Part shown: in pieces, positions 34,977 to 43,805 of the stretch | Layout of the letters: every line of letters begins with the position of its first letter | How positions within the stretch are numbered: position 1 is the first letter of the stretch | Translations under genes and position numbers: made by a program | Notes under the pieces: generated by a model | Databases searched by the model: none | The model's input: only the letters and a program-made list of their open reading frames with translations | What the model was told of the DNA's origin: nothing | NCBI GenBank assembly: GCA_946413815.1 | Contig: CAMKMD010000019.1 | Location: 1 to 58,354 of the forward strand | Reading direction: 5' to 3' | Source of the DNA: an uncultured Ruminococcus sp. | Lineage (GTDB): Bacteria; Bacillota; Clostridia; Oscillospirales; Ruminococcaceae | Length of the DNA stretch: 58,354 nt

Positions 34977-35858
34977 TCAGAAGATCCTTTCTCCGATCTT
35001 CTCGCCGAACTTCACCACAGTTTCAACCCCCTCTGCGGAGTTTCGGCGTATATCACTGTCCATGCGCACGATGCCCTTCTCTATGAGGAGGACTATGGTA
35101 GAGCCGCCGAATTCAAACATACCCTTTTCCTCTCCGCGGTGGAAGGAGCATATGCTGTGATGGTTGACTATCCTGCCGACCATCATGGCGCCTACCTCCA
35201 CCTGCACCACATCGCCGAAGTTGACGGTATGGAGGAGGGTATATTCGCGGCTGTTGCGCTTGTAGATATTGTAGTGACGGAGAGCAACGGGGTTTACTGT
35301 GTGCAGCTCTCCGGGTATGAAATGGTTCCCGTCCTTGGTGCCGTCGTCGATGTAGCAGTAGCGGTGGTAATCGTCGACTTCAAGGCGGAAGATAAGGCAC
35401 AGACCGCCGTCATAGCGGCGTGCCACGAACTCGTTCTGTATAAGGTCGCTTACCCGGTAGTACGAGCCCTTGATGCGGAACACGTTCCCGAGGCCCGGAT
35501 TCGGTGAGCAGATGATAGGGTATACCGTCAGCTTTGAATCACAGGGGCTTATAAGATGCCCGGGGACTCTGTCCACGGGGCGCATCTCCGGCTTTATGGT
35601 GCGCGTGAAGAATTCGTTGTAGGAGCGGAAACTCCTCATGTTGTACTGCGAGGTATCAATGCCGCTGCGCCGTATGAAGGGACGTATCGCAGGGCGTGAC
35701 AGGGGAGAATCCATGAAAGCTCCGGCCGCCTTTGATACCGCAGGCGCAGTGAGCACTTTCAGAAGGGCGCGTCCGCCGGTGGTATTGTAAAGACTGTTCA
35801 GAGCGCGGTTCTGTCCCTGATTTGTTATTACGATATTGCCTTTCCTGTCCTTGATCAT
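34977..35858 (-). CDS. psd: Phosphatidylserine decarboxylase
   Basis: A 293-residue enzyme that makes phosphatidylethanolamine from phosphatidylserine. The autocatalytic cleavage site is the GST in FEFGGSTIVLL near the C-terminus, where the Ser becomes the pyruvoyl cofactor; the HRYCYIDDG and VVQVEVGAMMVGRIVNH blocks are also typical. It is the longer bacterial (type I-like) form with an N-terminal NQGQNRALN/YNTTGGRALL extension. ATG 35858 (third Met codon region) is at 8 nt from GGGAG; the first ATG 35864 is too close. It lies 36 bp after the HgdB-like gene, on the same strand, so both may share a transcript. Confidence 0.93.
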   Translation of the reverse strand: MIKDRKGNIVITNQGQNRALNSLYNTTGGRALLKVLTAPAVSKAAGAFMDSPLSRPAIRPFIRRSGIDTSQYNMRSFRSYNEFFTRTIKPEMRPVDRVPGHLISPCDSKLTVYPIICSPNPGLGNVFRIKGSYYRVSDLIQNEFVARRYDGGLCLIFRLEVDDYHRYCYIDDGTKDGNHFIPGELHTVNPVALRHYNIYKRNSREYTLLHTVNFGDVVQVEVGAMMVGRIVNHHSICSFHRGEEKGMFEFGGSTIVLLIEKGIVRMDSDIRRNSAEGVETVVKFGEKIGERIF

Positions 35859-35894
35859 GATCATTACTCCCGTAAAGATGTCAGATCGCCGGTA

Positions 35895-37127
35895 TTATGA
35901 GAGCCTTGCATTGGCAAGCATGAGCTTTATGCGGTTCTCCTGGTTTACACGGGTAGCACCGGGATCGTAGTCTATCGCAACTATGTTTGCATTGGGGTTG
36001 CCCTCCTTGATGGCTCTTGACATACCCTTTGCAACGATGTGGTTCGGAAGACAGCCGAAGGGCTGAGTACAGATGATATTGTCTACGCCGGACTGTGCCA
36101 GAGCTGCCATTTCGGCAGGTATCAGCCAGCCCTCGCCCATGACTACTCCCTGATTGATGTACTTGTCCGCCAGCTTGCGGAGATGCTCGAAATCATGGAG
36201 GGGCTCGAAGCTGCCCTGTTCCTTCATGACGGCGATGAGCTCCTTCTGCTTGGCATAGATAAGGTCGTAGCCGATCTTGTTGAATATCGACTGCTTGGTG
36301 ACGTGGTCGTATATCTTTGCGTCGTTGGCAGTGCCGGCGGCGCAGTACATAACGAACTCGAGAAGCGAGGGAACTACCGGCTCGCAGCCCTCGCTGATAA
36401 GGAAGTCCTCAAGATGGTTGTTTGCAAGGGGGGAGTACTTTACGTATATCTCGCCCACTATGCCGACGCGTATCTTCTTCTCCCCCGTGAGTTTTATGGC
36501 CGCGAAATCGTCAAGGATGCGGCGGTAGAGCTTCTTCGTCCGGAGGTATTCCTTACTTCCGGTGCGGAAGATATTGCCGAGGGTCTTCTGCCAGCGGTCA
36601 AGCACCCTTTTTGACTCTCCCTTATTACACTCGTACGCACGGCACTTATTGTAACAGGTCATGAGAAGATCTCCGTAAAGAACTGCATAGAGCAGCTTCA
36701 GGAACATGGGTGCGGAGATGCGGAAGGCGCTGTCCTTCTCGAGTCCGCTGAAGTTGAGGGATACAACTGGTACCTGCGGATAGTTCTTGGCTACCGCCTT
36801 CCTGAGAAGGTGGATGTAGTTCGATGCACGGCAGCCGCCTCCGGTCTGGGTGATGAGGAGGGCTGTCTTGTCGGGATCGTATTTCCCGCTGCCCAGGGCA
36901 TCCATGAACTGTCCGATAACGAGGAGCGCCGGATAACAGGCGTCGTTATGGACGTTCTTGAGCCCCTCGTCGATGACTGCACGGGAATCGTTCTGCAGCA
37001 GCTCCAGCTTGTAGCCCTTGGCCTCAAAGATGCTGATGAGCAGCCTGAAGTGTACGGGCAGCATATCGGGGACGAGGATGGTATGAGTCTTTATCATATC
37101 CTCGGTGAATTTTACATAATCGGACAT
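35895..37127 (-). CDS. Acyl-CoA dehydratase activase-related protein, C-terminal part
   Basis: A 410-residue protein related to the C-terminal (HgdB-like) part of the large 2-hydroxyacyl-CoA dehydratase activase family. Typical blocks are DACYPALLVIGQFMDAL, TQTGGGCRASNYIHLLRKA, KIRVGIVGEIYVKYSPLANN and GEGWLIPAEM...FGCLPNHIVAKGMSRAIK. Conserved Cys residues (in NDACYP, GGCRASN, YNKCRAYECN, QPFGCLPNH) probably hold an iron-sulfur cluster. In many clostridia this sequence is fused to the preceding activase in one protein of about 1400 residues; here it is a separate gene 47 bp downstream. ATG 37127 sits 5 nt after AGGAGG. Confidence 0.85.
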   Translation of the reverse strand: MSDYVKFTEDMIKTHTILVPDMLPVHFRLLISIFEAKGYKLELLQNDSRAVIDEGLKNVHNDACYPALLVIGQFMDALGSGKYDPDKTALLITQTGGGCRASNYIHLLRKAVAKNYPQVPVVSLNFSGLEKDSAFRISAPMFLKLLYAVLYGDLLMTCYNKCRAYECNKGESKRVLDRWQKTLGNIFRTGSKEYLRTKKLYRRILDDFAAIKLTGEKKIRVGIVGEIYVKYSPLANNHLEDFLISEGCEPVVPSLLEFVMYCAAGTANDAKIYDHVTKQSIFNKIGYDLIYAKQKELIAVMKEQGSFEPLHDFEHLRKLADKYINQGVVMGEGWLIPAEMAALAQSGVDNIICTQPFGCLPNHIVAKGMSRAIKEGNPNANIVAIDYDPGATRVNQENRIKLMLANARLS

Positions 37128-37143
37128 CATGACCTCCTGATAC

Positions 37144-37176
37144 AATTCATAATTAAGAATTATGAATTATGAATTA
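37144..37176. repeat. AATTATGAATT-type AT-rich repeat
   Basis: Tandem and inverted copies of AATTCATAATT / AATTATGAATT fill the gap between the two activase genes and run up to the stop codon of the larger one. Related copies are at 40349-40366 and 40738-40760, each beside a gene end. Confidence 0.5.
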
Positions 37177-40107
37177 CTTCTGTTCCATTGCGGCCACAAG
37201 GCTTCTGAGTCTTATCCTTGCTGCGCCGAGATTGTTGATCTCGTCTATCTTGAGCTGGGTATACAGCTTTCCGTTGCTCTCGAGGATGCTTCTCACCTCG
37301 TCGCCGGTAACGGCGTCAATGCCGCAGCCGAAGGATACAAGCTGTATCAGCTGCATATCAGGCTGAGTGGTGACGTACTGTGCCGCACGGTAGAGGCGTG
37401 AGTGGTAGGTCCACTGATTGAGCACGCCGAGCTGCGGAGTCCTTGCGAGCTGTGCCACGCTGTCCTCGGTGATGACTGCCATACCGAGGCTTGTTACCAG
37501 CTTGTGTATGCCGTGGTTGATCTCCTTGTCGATATGGTAGGGACGGCCGGCGATAACGATTATCTTCCTGCCCTCCGCACGAGCCTGACGGATTATCTCC
37601 TTTGCCTTGCCGGCAATGTCGCGGCGGTGCTTCTCCATGGCTGCATAGGCCTTGTCCACGGCTTCGGGCACCTTGCCCTTGATATTGTAGCGTGAAAGGG
37701 CCTTTGAGAGCACCTTCACCACGTTCTTGCGTATATTGAGGTCGAGGTATGGGTGGATGAAGTTATTCTCGTTGAGCCTTGAATTGTTGGCGAGAAGAAG
37801 CTCCGGATAGTAGGCAACAACAGGGCAGTTGAAATGGTTGTCGCTGCCGCCCTCGTCGATATTGTAGCTCATACAGGGGTAGAATATGAAGTCCACGCCC
37901 TTGTCGAGGAGACACTCAATGTGTCCGTGGGTGAGCTTTGCGGGATAGCATACGGTATCCGAGGGGATGGTATGCTGTCCGAGGTAGTACATCTCACGGC
38001 TGCTCTCGTCTGAGAAAACCGTCTCAAAGCCGAGGGAGGTGAAGAGGGTATGCCAGAATGGCATCTGCTCGTAGAAGCCCAGCGCCAGCGGGAGACCTAC
38101 ACGGGCTCTCGGGCGGGCGGGCTGACCCTCGTTCACGAGATTGAGTATACTGCTGTATTTGTACTCATAGAGGTTGGGTACGTTGTTCTTCTTTGCCTGA
38201 CCGCTGCCCTTCTCGCAGCGGTTGCCGGAGATGAAGCGTCTGCCCTGTCCGAAGCTGATGATGTTGAGCTGACAGTTAGCCGTACAGCCGCCGCATTTTG
38301 CGGAGCGTGAGGTGTAGCTGAAGTTCTCCAGCTCCTGCGCGGATATGAGCTGTGAGGGCTTGTCCTCCTCTACACGCTCACGGGCATAGAGAGCACAGCC
38401 GAATGCGCCCATAAGGCCGGAAATAGCCGGACGGATAACGTTCCTGCCGAGCTCCTTCTCGAAGGAGCGGAGAACGGCGTCATTGAGGAAGGTGCCGCCC
38501 TGTACGACGATGTTCTTTCCGAGCTCGTCCGGGGAGTTGGCACGGATTACCTTATATATCGCATTCTTGATGATGGAGGAGGACAGGCCGGCGGAGATAT
38601 CCTCCACGGTGGCGCCGTCCTTCTGCGCCTGCTTTACGGAGCTGTTCATGAAGACCGTGCAGCGTGAGCCCAGGTCAACGGGATGCTCTGCGAAGAGGCC
38701 GAGCTGTGAGAACTCGGCGATATCGTAGCCGAGAGCCATGGCAAAGGTCTGTATGAAGGAGCCGCAGCCGGAGGAGCAGGCCTCGTTGAGCATGATGCTG
38801 TCGATGCTGTGGTTCTTTATGCGGAAGCATTTGATGTCCTGACCGCCGATATCTATGATGAAATCCACATCGGGGCAGAAGTAGGAAGCAGCCTTGAAGT
38901 GGGCAACGGTCTCAACTATGCCGTGGTCTATGGAGAGACCGGATTTTATAAGGTCCTCGCCGTAGCCTGTGACAGCGGAGCCTTTTATCGTGATATCCGG
39001 GTTCATATGGCTGTATATCACCTTCAGCTGCTCGGCGATCTTGTCGAGAGGCTGTCCGAGATTGGAGGAGTAATGGTGATAGAGTATCTTTCCGTCCTCG
39101 GTGATGAGCACAAGCTTGGTGGTGGTGGAGCCGGCGTCTATTCCGAGGAAGGCATCGCCCTTGTAGGTGCGGATATCCTCGTAGCCGAGATCGAACTGCT
39201 TGTGCCTGTTGATGAACTCGTCATACTCCGCCTTGGAGCGGAAGAGGGGCTCACCGGTGATGATGCTGTCGGAGGCCTTTGCCTCAACGAGCTGCTTTAT
39301 GAGCTCACTGATAAGGCAGCTGTCCTTCAGTGCAGAGGCATAGACGGAGCAGCCGTAGGCCACGAATACCGGAGCTTCGTCCGGGAATACCGCGTGCTCC
39401 TCATCGAGACCGAGAGTCTTTACGAAGGAGCGGCGGAGGCCCTTGAGGAAGAAGAGGGGGCCGCCGAGGAAGAGCACCTTGCCTTCGATGGTGCGTCCCT
39501 GTGCAAGACCGGAGACCGTCTGATCGACAACGGCCTGGAAGATGCTTGCGGCAACGTCCTCCTTGCGTGCGCCCTGGTTGAGCAGGGGCTGTATATCTGA
39601 CTTGGCGAATACGCCGCAGCGTGAGGCAATGGGGTATACCTTCTGGGCACGGATGGACATCTCATCGAGCTGGTCGGAGGTCACACCGAGGAGGGTGGCC
39701 ATCTGGTCGATGAAAGCGCCCGTACCGCCGGCGCAGGAGCCGTTCATACGCTGTTCTACGCCGCCTGTGAGGAATATGATCTTGGCGTCCTCTCCGCCGA
39801 GCTCGATAACGGCATCGGCATCGGGCTGGCGCTCCTTGACTGCGAGGAATGCAGCGTGTACCTCCTGTACGAAGGGGATACCGGCGGAGTTGGCAAGTCC
39901 GAGACCTGCCGAACCGGTCATACATGCAGAGAACTGATCCTCCGGATAGTCAGCCTGGATTATCTTGAGCTGATCCGTGACAGTCTCCTTGACCTTAGAA
40001 AGGTGTCTCTGATATTTGGAGTAAAGGATGTTTCCGTCGTTGTCGGTAATGACCGTTTTTACGGTAGTTGAACCGACGTCTATACCAAGGGATAATCTGC
40101 TTGCCAT
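37174..40107 (-). CDS. 2-hydroxyacyl-CoA dehydratase activase, two BadF domains
   Basis: A 977-residue protein with two tandem BadF/BadG/HgdC-type ATPase domains (about 5-265 and 310-575), each beginning SLGIDVGSTTVKT / FLGIDAGSTTTKL, the actin/Hsp70-like phosphate-1 loop. Cluster-binding Cys lie in GSCAGGTGAF and SRCGVFAKSD (domain 1) and ACSSGCGSF and SRCTVFMNS (domain 2). A DUF2229-like domain follows (about 660-880, ARPRARVGLPLALGFYE; GQHTIPSDTVCYPAKLTHGH). Such activases use ATP to inject electrons into dehydratases that ferment amino acids. No dehydratase subunit pair is in the window. The start ATG 40107 follows AGAGGTGG; an upstream in-frame ATG at 40155 has no site. Confidence 0.9.
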   Translation of the reverse strand: MASRLSLGIDVGSTTVKTVITDNDGNILYSKYQRHLSKVKETVTDQLKIIQADYPEDQFSACMTGSAGLGLANSAGIPFVQEVHAAFLAVKERQPDADAVIELGGEDAKIIFLTGGVEQRMNGSCAGGTGAFIDQMATLLGVTSDQLDEMSIRAQKVYPIASRCGVFAKSDIQPLLNQGARKEDVAASIFQAVVDQTVSGLAQGRTIEGKVLFLGGPLFFLKGLRRSFVKTLGLDEEHAVFPDEAPVFVAYGCSVYASALKDSCLISELIKQLVEAKASDSIITGEPLFRSKAEYDEFINRHKQFDLGYEDIRTYKGDAFLGIDAGSTTTKLVLITEDGKILYHHYSSNLGQPLDKIAEQLKVIYSHMNPDITIKGSAVTGYGEDLIKSGLSIDHGIVETVAHFKAASYFCPDVDFIIDIGGQDIKCFRIKNHSIDSIMLNEACSSGCGSFIQTFAMALGYDIAEFSQLGLFAEHPVDLGSRCTVFMNSSVKQAQKDGATVEDISAGLSSSIIKNAIYKVIRANSPDELGKNIVVQGGTFLNDAVLRSFEKELGRNVIRPAISGLMGAFGCALYARERVEEDKPSQLISAQELENFSYTSRSAKCGGCTANCQLNIISFGQGRRFISGNRCEKGSGQAKKNNVPNLYEYKYSSILNLVNEGQPARPRARVGLPLALGFYEQMPFWHTLFTSLGFETVFSDESSREMYYLGQHTIPSDTVCYPAKLTHGHIECLLDKGVDFIFYPCMSYNIDEGGSDNHFNCPVVAYYPELLLANNSRLNENNFIHPYLDLNIRKNVVKVLSKALSRYNIKGKVPEAVDKAYAAMEKHRRDIAGKAKEIIRQARAEGRKIIVIAGRPYHIDKEINHGIHKLVTSLGMAVITEDSVAQLARTPQLGVLNQWTYHSRLYRAAQYVTTQPDMQLIQLVSFGCGIDAVTGDEVRSILESNGKLYTQLKIDEINNLGAARIRLRSLVAAMEQK

Positions 40108-40429
40108 TTTCCACCTCTGATTTACACTGCCGGCAGAGAAAACACTGCCCGTCACTTGTTCTTAAAAAAAGCGTTATATAATCATTATACAACAGTTGCG
40201 AAAAAAAATAAAGTATTATTCGGCAAATTCCATATATTTGCCGTGTTTGACAGTCAGAGGGCGGATTTTGTGGTATATTTTGGGGATATTTACGGCTGAG
40301 GGCGGTGCTTTACTATATTATATTATAATAGTATACCCGACAGAAGCAATTCATAATTCATAATTACCTGAACCGGCATATTAAATCCGGAATCAGCGGT
40401 ATCGCCTGCGGCGATGATTTGCAGGTGAG

Positions 40430-40590
40430 TACAATGGGCTCGTCGTGCAGGTGCGATGCCCACATCGCCCCGCCCCTCTGTCCATATCTGCGGTTATAGT
40501 TTGAGCGTCAGTTGTTCAGAAAGAACTGACTTTCAGAAGAACTGGCGGACCGCCAGAGGCGGTCCCTACAGATACACGCCGTCAGGCGAT
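40430..40590. repeat. Second cluster of GTAGGG-family palindromes
   Basis: The 660-bp gap 40108-40766 holds no gene. It carries the same palindrome family as 31642-32180: GCGATGCCCACATCGCCCCGCC (about 40448-40472, matching the one at 31732-31755) and GGACCGCC-AGA-GGCGGTCCCTACA (about 40545-40571, the reversed form of the one at 31779-31800). Confidence 0.65.
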
Positions 40591-40670
40591 ACAATAATTC
40601 CGCATTCCGAATTCAAATGTGGCTGTCGCACTGGCAGAATAACGAATGCCGGAAAGCATTTCTGAAAGAG

Positions 40671-40697
40671 AAAAGGCGCACCGGAGTGCGCCTTTTT
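40671..40697 (-). terminator. Terminator after the ABC permease gene
   Basis: AAAGGCGCAC / GTGCGCCTTT stem with a CGGA loop and T tracts on both strands. Confidence 0.75.
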
Positions 40698-40766
40698 GAT
40701 ATTGCGGTATTGTTGTGTTTATTGTCTGTCTGCTTCATAATTATGAATTAAGAATCATGAATTGCC

Positions 40767-42152
40767 TCATTCCTCTGCGGGAGCGCCCTTCTTCTTTTTC
40801 TTCTTGCCGAAGTTCAGGGACATGGTGAGTATCTTGTCGGAATTGAATATCTTCAGAGCAAAGTACATACAAGCTGCAAGGAAGATCACCTGATAGATAA
40901 GTCCGCCTATGAATAAGCCCGTATGTCCGAACATAAGATTCGGTATAGCCGAGAAGGTATGGGTGAAGGGTATCGCATAGACGAGACCTCTTACCACAGG
41001 GGGAAGTGAGTTCACGTCTGCGAAGATGGAGATGAAGTAGGGAACCATTACTCCCATCATCAGCGGCAGGAGTATGGTCTGGGACTGCTTGGCATCTGTA
41101 ACAAGTGCGCCGAGTATCAGGGATATGCAGAGGCATATCATGATGGTAACGAACATCTCGATGCCGACAAGCAGATAGTCGGCAGGAGTAAGAGAAAGAC
41201 CGAGCTCTCTCATGGCGCCCTGTGCTGTGAGCATTCCGGAGAGATTGCCGGAAACGTCGTCAGGTATCATGTTCTGTGCGTTGACTGCGGCATTGTTCAG
41301 GGCATCAGGTGCATCCTTCGATATGTCGATAGCGGCCTTTGCCATGAATGCGGAGAATGCGACCATGGTCACAACTGCGTTGAGGATAGCAGCGATAGTT
41401 GCCGCAAGCATCTTTGCTGTGAGTATGGATACTCTTGATACCGGTGCGGAGAGGAGAGTCTCGAGAGTCTTGTCAATCTTCTCGTTGGAGATAGCACCCA
41501 TGAGTGACTGCGAAGTCATTACGATGAGCACGAAGATGATGACAGGGAGTATCTCGTTGAGCATCATAACTCTGCCGATGATGGCATCTGTGGATATCTT
41601 TGCACTCTTTCCGCTGATGACGGTATTCTCGGTGAGAGTGAGGGGGCTGTCGATATTTTCGAGCTCCTCGTCCGTGATACCTGATCGCTTTGCGATCTCG
41701 TCGGAAAGAATGTCCTTGATCTTGTCGATGCCGCCGCTGGAGGTATCGGAAATAGAATCGACGAGAGCGGCTGACTTCATTTCGGTAGCTGTTATGAGCT
41801 CCGGCTTTTCGCCGCTGTCAAGAGCCTCGGTGAAGCCCCTGGGGATGATGATTATGCTCTTGAGGTCATTCTTTCTGAGGATGGAGACATAGTCATCGCC
41901 GTCGGCGGAGGTGTCTATCTTCCTGACAGTGACATTGTTCTCCTCCAGCTTCTTCAGCAGGGAGCGTGTGAACTCGGTATCGTCACAGTCGCTGAGGGTA
42001 ACAGAGGATTCGCTCTTGACGGCCTCGGAAATAGTGCTCGACATGACGTTGCCGAAAACCATGAAGATGACAACTATCATGGCAAGGCTCGCTATCATCT
42101 GGGCATTGATGAGCTCCTTGAGCTCCTTCCTGAGCAGATTAAAGAATTTCAT
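40767..42152 (-). CDS. ABC-2 type transporter permease (NatB-like)
   Basis: A 461-residue membrane protein with a first helix at about 22-40, a large extracytoplasmic domain (about 45-185) and a cluster of five or six helices (about 190-445), the ABC2_membrane_3/NatB plan. The tail is Lys-rich (GKKKKKKGAPAEE). It would form an exporter with the ATPase encoded just upstream. The two genes overlap by 14 bp, so they are translationally coupled. Family members export sodium, antibiotics or other small molecules; the substrate is unknown here. The last codons run into the AT-rich repeat at about 40738-40760. Confidence 0.88.
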   Translation of the reverse strand: MKFFNLLRKELKELINAQMIASLAMIVVIFMVFGNVMSSTISEAVKSESSVTLSDCDDTEFTRSLLKKLEENNVTVRKIDTSADGDDYVSILRKNDLKSIIIIPRGFTEALDSGEKPELITATEMKSAALVDSISDTSSGGIDKIKDILSDEIAKRSGITDEELENIDSPLTLTENTVISGKSAKISTDAIIGRVMMLNEILPVIIFVLIVMTSQSLMGAISNEKIDKTLETLLSAPVSRVSILTAKMLAATIAAILNAVVTMVAFSAFMAKAAIDISKDAPDALNNAAVNAQNMIPDDVSGNLSGMLTAQGAMRELGLSLTPADYLLVGIEMFVTIMICLCISLILGALVTDAKQSQTILLPLMMGVMVPYFISIFADVNSLPPVVRGLVYAIPFTHTFSAIPNLMFGHTGLFIGGLIYQVIFLAACMYFALKIFNSDKILTMSLNFGKKKKKKGAPAEE

Positions 42153-42879
42153 TCTCTTTCACCACCCTTTCAAATACTTCCTCAAGGTTCGGCGCATTGT
42201 AGCGCTCCTTGAGCTCGTCGATACGGCCGGTGACCATGAGATGTCCCTTGGCGATGATACCTACACGGTCGGATACGTATTCGATCTCCAGCATATTATG
42301 TGAGGAGAGGAGGAAGGACATACCCTCCTCGTGAGAAAGCTTCTTAATAGTCTTTCTGATCTCTATGGCGTTGAGGACATCAAGTCCGCTGGTCGGCTCG
42401 TCGAGTATGGCAAGCTGGGGACGCGTCATGACAGCACGGGAGAGCAGGAGTTTTCTTGCCATGCCCCGGCTGTAGGTGCTGATCTTGTCCTTCAGTCTGT
42501 CACCAAGCTGATTGATCTCCTTGGCGCGTTCGATATACCTGTCTATCTCTCTCGGATCCGTGGAGAAGAGACCTCCCATGAATTTAAGATAAGCCAGGCC
42601 GGTCATATTCTTGTATGCGCCGGCTTCGTCGGGGAGGTAGGTGATATTCTCACGCACCTTCTGAGGTGCCTGGGTTATGCTCGCACCTGCTACCGTCGCA
42701 TCTCCGGAGGTAGGGGTGAGCAGGGTGGAGATCATGCGTATGGTAGTGGTCTTTCCGGCACCGTTCGGGCCGATGAGTGCGAAGATCTCCCCTTTTCCGA
42801 TCTCAAAGGAAACATTGTCAACCGCAAGTACCTTGGAGTACTTCTTTGACAGCCCCTTGACTTCAAGAACGTTTTCCAT
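42139..42879 (-). CDS. ABC transporter ATP-binding protein (NatA-like)
   Basis: A 246-residue ABC ATPase. Walker A is GPNGAGKTTT (38-47), the signature is YSRGMARKLLLSRA, and Walker B with the catalytic Glu is LAILDEPTSGLD. The signature has SRGM where SGGQ is standard, which is common in the NatA/CcmA-type exporters. Partner of the overlapping permease gene. ATG 42879 follows AAGGAG by 8 nt. Confidence 0.93.
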   Translation of the reverse strand: MENVLEVKGLSKKYSKVLAVDNVSFEIGKGEIFALIGPNGAGKTTTIRMISTLLTPTSGDATVAGASITQAPQKVRENITYLPDEAGAYKNMTGLAYLKFMGGLFSTDPREIDRYIERAKEINQLGDRLKDKISTYSRGMARKLLLSRAVMTRPQLAILDEPTSGLDVLNAIEIRKTIKKLSHEEGMSFLLSSHNMLEIEYVSDRVGIIAKGHLMVTGRIDELKERYNAPNLEEVFERVVKENEIL

Positions 42880-43502
42880 AAAACAGCTCCTTTCATCTCT
42901 GACAGCGGTCGGTGATATGTGTGCTGTGCAGAGCCTATATCATTTCAGACCGCAGCGGCCTGTGAATAAATGATATCACATTGTTGAAAATATGTCAATA
43001 TCGTTTACAATGGGTGAATGCCGGTTTACAAGACCTCAGCCGCAAGCTCCCGCTTAGAAAAGGATGTGCACGGCTTATCTGCGGATAACCCATATCATCG
43101 TTTCTTGTGTATCGTGATGTGTCCGCTTATATTATACACCATATCACGAAAAAAGTCCTTATCAAAAGCCTAACAGATCCTTATCATTTTCTTATCTGTC
43201 AACACCAGCATTGTACGGTGTCACATCCGGAAAGGACAGGGCAGGGAAATGACAGCCGGAAACAATGCCGCAGACCGACGGCTGCGGGCGGTGTATAGCC
43301 ATATTGCTGCATATTGAAAAAATATTGCCGGTATCCTGAAATATGCACGGATTTTGCACCAATATGACACGGTTGTGGTACACAGAAAGCCTTATAATAA
43401 TAATGGAGGTGAAGTCTGTAGTACAAAATGCCTAAATCATAGTTAAGAAATTTGCTGTAGTTTACAATTATATAAAAATTTCTTGAAACCCGCACTTATA
43501 TG

Positions 43503-43531
43503 TTGCATTTCTCAATGGAGTGTGATATAAT
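43503..43531 (+). promoter_or_regulatory. Upstream promoter of the pilus operon
   Basis: TTGCAT, 17-bp spacer, TATAAT with TG one base upstream. It lies about 275 bp before pilC. Confidence 0.55.
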
Positions 43532-43716
43532 ATTTGTGTAAGTTTAACAATGTGCAGCATTGACTCTCCAGTGCTGTGCTTTGCTCTGCCTTGACAGTCG
43601 GTTTTTGCAGGAGAATGGAGGCAATTTCCCGTCAGTGAATCAGTAAATATAACGTCCAGTATATTTATTGGTAAATATTGATAAAAAAGCACTGATTATT
43701 TATGTCAAAAAGTCGA

Positions 43717-43745
43717 TTGAAAATTAACTCTTAAAATGTTATAAT
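43717..43745 (+). promoter_or_regulatory. Proximal promoter of the pilus operon
   Basis: TTGAAA, 17-bp spacer, TATAAT; about 60 bp before the pilC start codon. Confidence 0.7.
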
Positions 43746-43805
43746 TGTTATTATTAAGGCAGTGTAGAATTGTCCGGCTTATCAAATAATTATGGAGGTG
43801 GTTTC

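Larger units (their letters stand above)
42880..43805. other. Long intergenic region upstream of the pilus operon
   Basis: I see no supported gene in these 926 bp. They contain two promoters facing pilC (43503-43531 and 43717-43745), an imperfect inverted repeat near 43248-43288 (CAGCCG...CGGCTG), and AT-rich DNA. The length leaves room for regulatory sites or a leader RNA for the pilus operon. Confidence 0.5.

Noticed and set aside
43190..43300. A c-di-GMP riboswitch ahead of pilC
   Set aside because: ACAGGGCA is present but the required AACC and partner blocks are not.
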